Below are positions 33,058 through 33,334 of a stretch of 33,334 nucleotides of DNA, one piece after another. The notes below the pieces were generated by a model. It made no database searches and had not been told where the DNA came from. It worked only from the letters and a program-made list of their open reading frames with translations. A program made the position numbers and the translations under genes. Numbering within the stretch: the stretch's first letter is position 1; each line of letters begins with the position of its first letter. This DNA is from Vulcanimicrobiota bacterium (lineage in GTDB: Bacteria > Vulcanimicrobiota > Vulcanimicrobiia > Vulcanimicrobiales > Vulcanimicrobiaceae). The stretch covers positions 1-33,334 of the forward strand of contig JASHOG010000041.1 of NCBI GenBank assembly GCA_030041225.1, written 5' to 3'.

Positions 33058-33107
33058 AATTCTTGGGAGAATCGGATACCAAGAACAACTCTTGGGAGAA
33101 TTGGATA
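33058..33107 (+). repeat. Two-copy direct repeat, 29-base period
   Basis: TCTTGGGAGAATCGGATA (33061-33078) recurs as TCTTGGGAGAATTGGATA (33090-33107), one mismatch in 18 bases. The spacing is 29 bases, and the similarity extends three bases to the left. CCAAGA at 33079-33084 also forms an inverted repeat with the start of the second copy. Confidence 0.85.
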
Positions 33108-33137
33108 AAGGCTCCGAGCAACGTGCGTCGGAGCCTT
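33108..33137. terminator. 10-bp stem hairpin, terminator-like
   Basis: AAGGCTCCGA (33108-33117) pairs perfectly with TCGGAGCCTT (33128-33137) around a ten-base loop. No T run follows on either strand, so it is either a weak terminator or another structured element. Confidence 0.5.
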
Positions 33138-33226
33138 CTAGGTAATGCGTGATATCAGTCTATTCTCAACCCTTGCGAGCAATCGAGGACGCTCGGGTAA
33201 TTCCGTTCACTCTATTTTGAGTACAA

Positions 33227-33256
33227 CCGGCTCGATCTCTCGGATGTGAGAGCCGG
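33227..33256. repeat. Inverted repeat, 7-bp stem
   Basis: CCGGCTC (33227-33233) is complementary to GAGCCGG (33250-33256) with 16 bases between. An inner CTCTC...GAGAG pairing could replace part of the loop. Function unknown. Confidence 0.4.
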
Positions 33257-33290
33257 AAGGGCCGAGTGCCCAGGGCGCCGCGCTTGACTG

Positions 33291-33326
33291 CAATAGCTTG
33301 TTTTTTACAAGCTATCATGCTATTGT
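33291..33326 (+). promoter_or_regulatory. Promoter-like element with two alternative inverted repeats
   Basis: TTGTTT (33298-33303) and TATTGT (33321-33326) are spaced by 17 bases as -35 and -10 boxes reading out of the window. ATAGCTTG (33293-33300) pairs with CAAGCTAT (33308-33315), and CAATAGC (33291-33297) pairs with GCTATTG (33319-33325). The two pairings share bases and exclude each other. The gene it would serve lies beyond the window. Confidence 0.4.
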
Positions 33327-33334
33327 AGAGTGAT

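Larger units (their letters stand above)
32974..33334. other. Non-coding tail of the window
   Basis: No supported coding frame or RNA gene is visible in this 361-base region upstream of the receptor gene. It holds a two-copy direct repeat, two hairpins, and a promoter-like element with inverted repeats near the window end, each listed separately. Base composition is more AT-rich than the genes, especially in the last 50 bases. Confidence 0.7.

Noticed and set aside
33058-33107. CRISPR array
   Set aside because: There are only two units with an 11-base gap between them, no spacers of normal size and no cas genes.
33227-33256. tRNA gene
   Set aside because: A single stem-loop only; no cloverleaf, T-loop or anticodon arm could be fitted.
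33284-33289. TTGACT as a -35 box
   Set aside because: No acceptable -10 hexamer lies 16-18 bases downstream; the pair at 33298 and 33321 fits better.

Overview
The window is GC-rich bacterial chromosome with tightly packed genes. It holds core genes (rpsO, pnp, polX, ilvE, a nicotinate phosphoribosyltransferase) and an outer-membrane TonB-dependent receptor with a signal peptide, so the host is a diderm. Overlapping starts, GTG starts, a probable leaderless rpsO and the large receptor with a carboxypeptidase-regulatory-like N-terminus would fit an environmental phylum such as Candidatus Eremiobacterota (WPS-2). That placement is a low-confidence impression and was not computed. No phage, IS element, CRISPR array, rRNA or tRNA was seen.

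Layout. (1) Positions 2-9942, + strand: the end of a Nudix hydrolase gene, then a translationally coupled operon for a membrane complex related to hydrogenase-4 and complex I: hyfB-like copy 1, a small coiled-coil protein, hyfC, hyfE, hyfF, hyfG, a ferredoxin-hyfI fusion, and hyfB-like copy 2. All four NiFe-ligand cysteines of the HyfG-like large subunit are replaced, while the iron-sulfur clusters of the small subunit and the ion-pumping residues remain. This matches the poorly understood energy-converting hydrogenase-related (Ehr) class and is the most interesting system in the window. (2) 9879-14356: ilvE and polX (- strand), a nicotinate phosphoribosyltransferase (+), and a DJ-1/PfpI protein lacking its catalytic cysteine (-). 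(3) 14377-20334: an SDR protein with a non-canonical active site, rpsO with a probable leaderless promoter, an antisense gamma-glutamyltransferase sitting between rpsO and pnp, pnp, and a classical SDR. (4) 20340-23871: a ubiD-ubiA pair, probably for quinone (perhaps menaquinone) synthesis, overlapping a solo periplasmic binding protein gene. (5) 23878-26599, - strand: a YtrA-type GntR regulator, ABC ATPase and ABC-2 permease operon, with a 39-codon leader ORF, a palindromic operator over the promoter, and a 57-codon ORF at its end. (6) 26617-29010: a CadC/ToxR-like winged-helix TPR membrane regulator divergent from a coiled-coil membrane protein. (7) 29092-32913: a large TonB-dependent receptor with nine closely spaced cysteine pairs, separated from its convergent neighbour by a perfect-palindrome bidirectional terminator. 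(8) 32974-33334: a non-coding tail with a two-copy direct repeat, hairpins and a promoter-like element pointing out of the window.

How the parts may work together (inference): the Ehr-like complex would move ions using electrons entering through the fused ferredoxin domain of the small subunit. Its electron partner is unknown because neither a NiFe site nor the usual quinone-site histidine is present. The ubiD-ubiA pair could supply membrane quinone. The remaining genes are housekeeping or envelope functions without an evident link to the complex.
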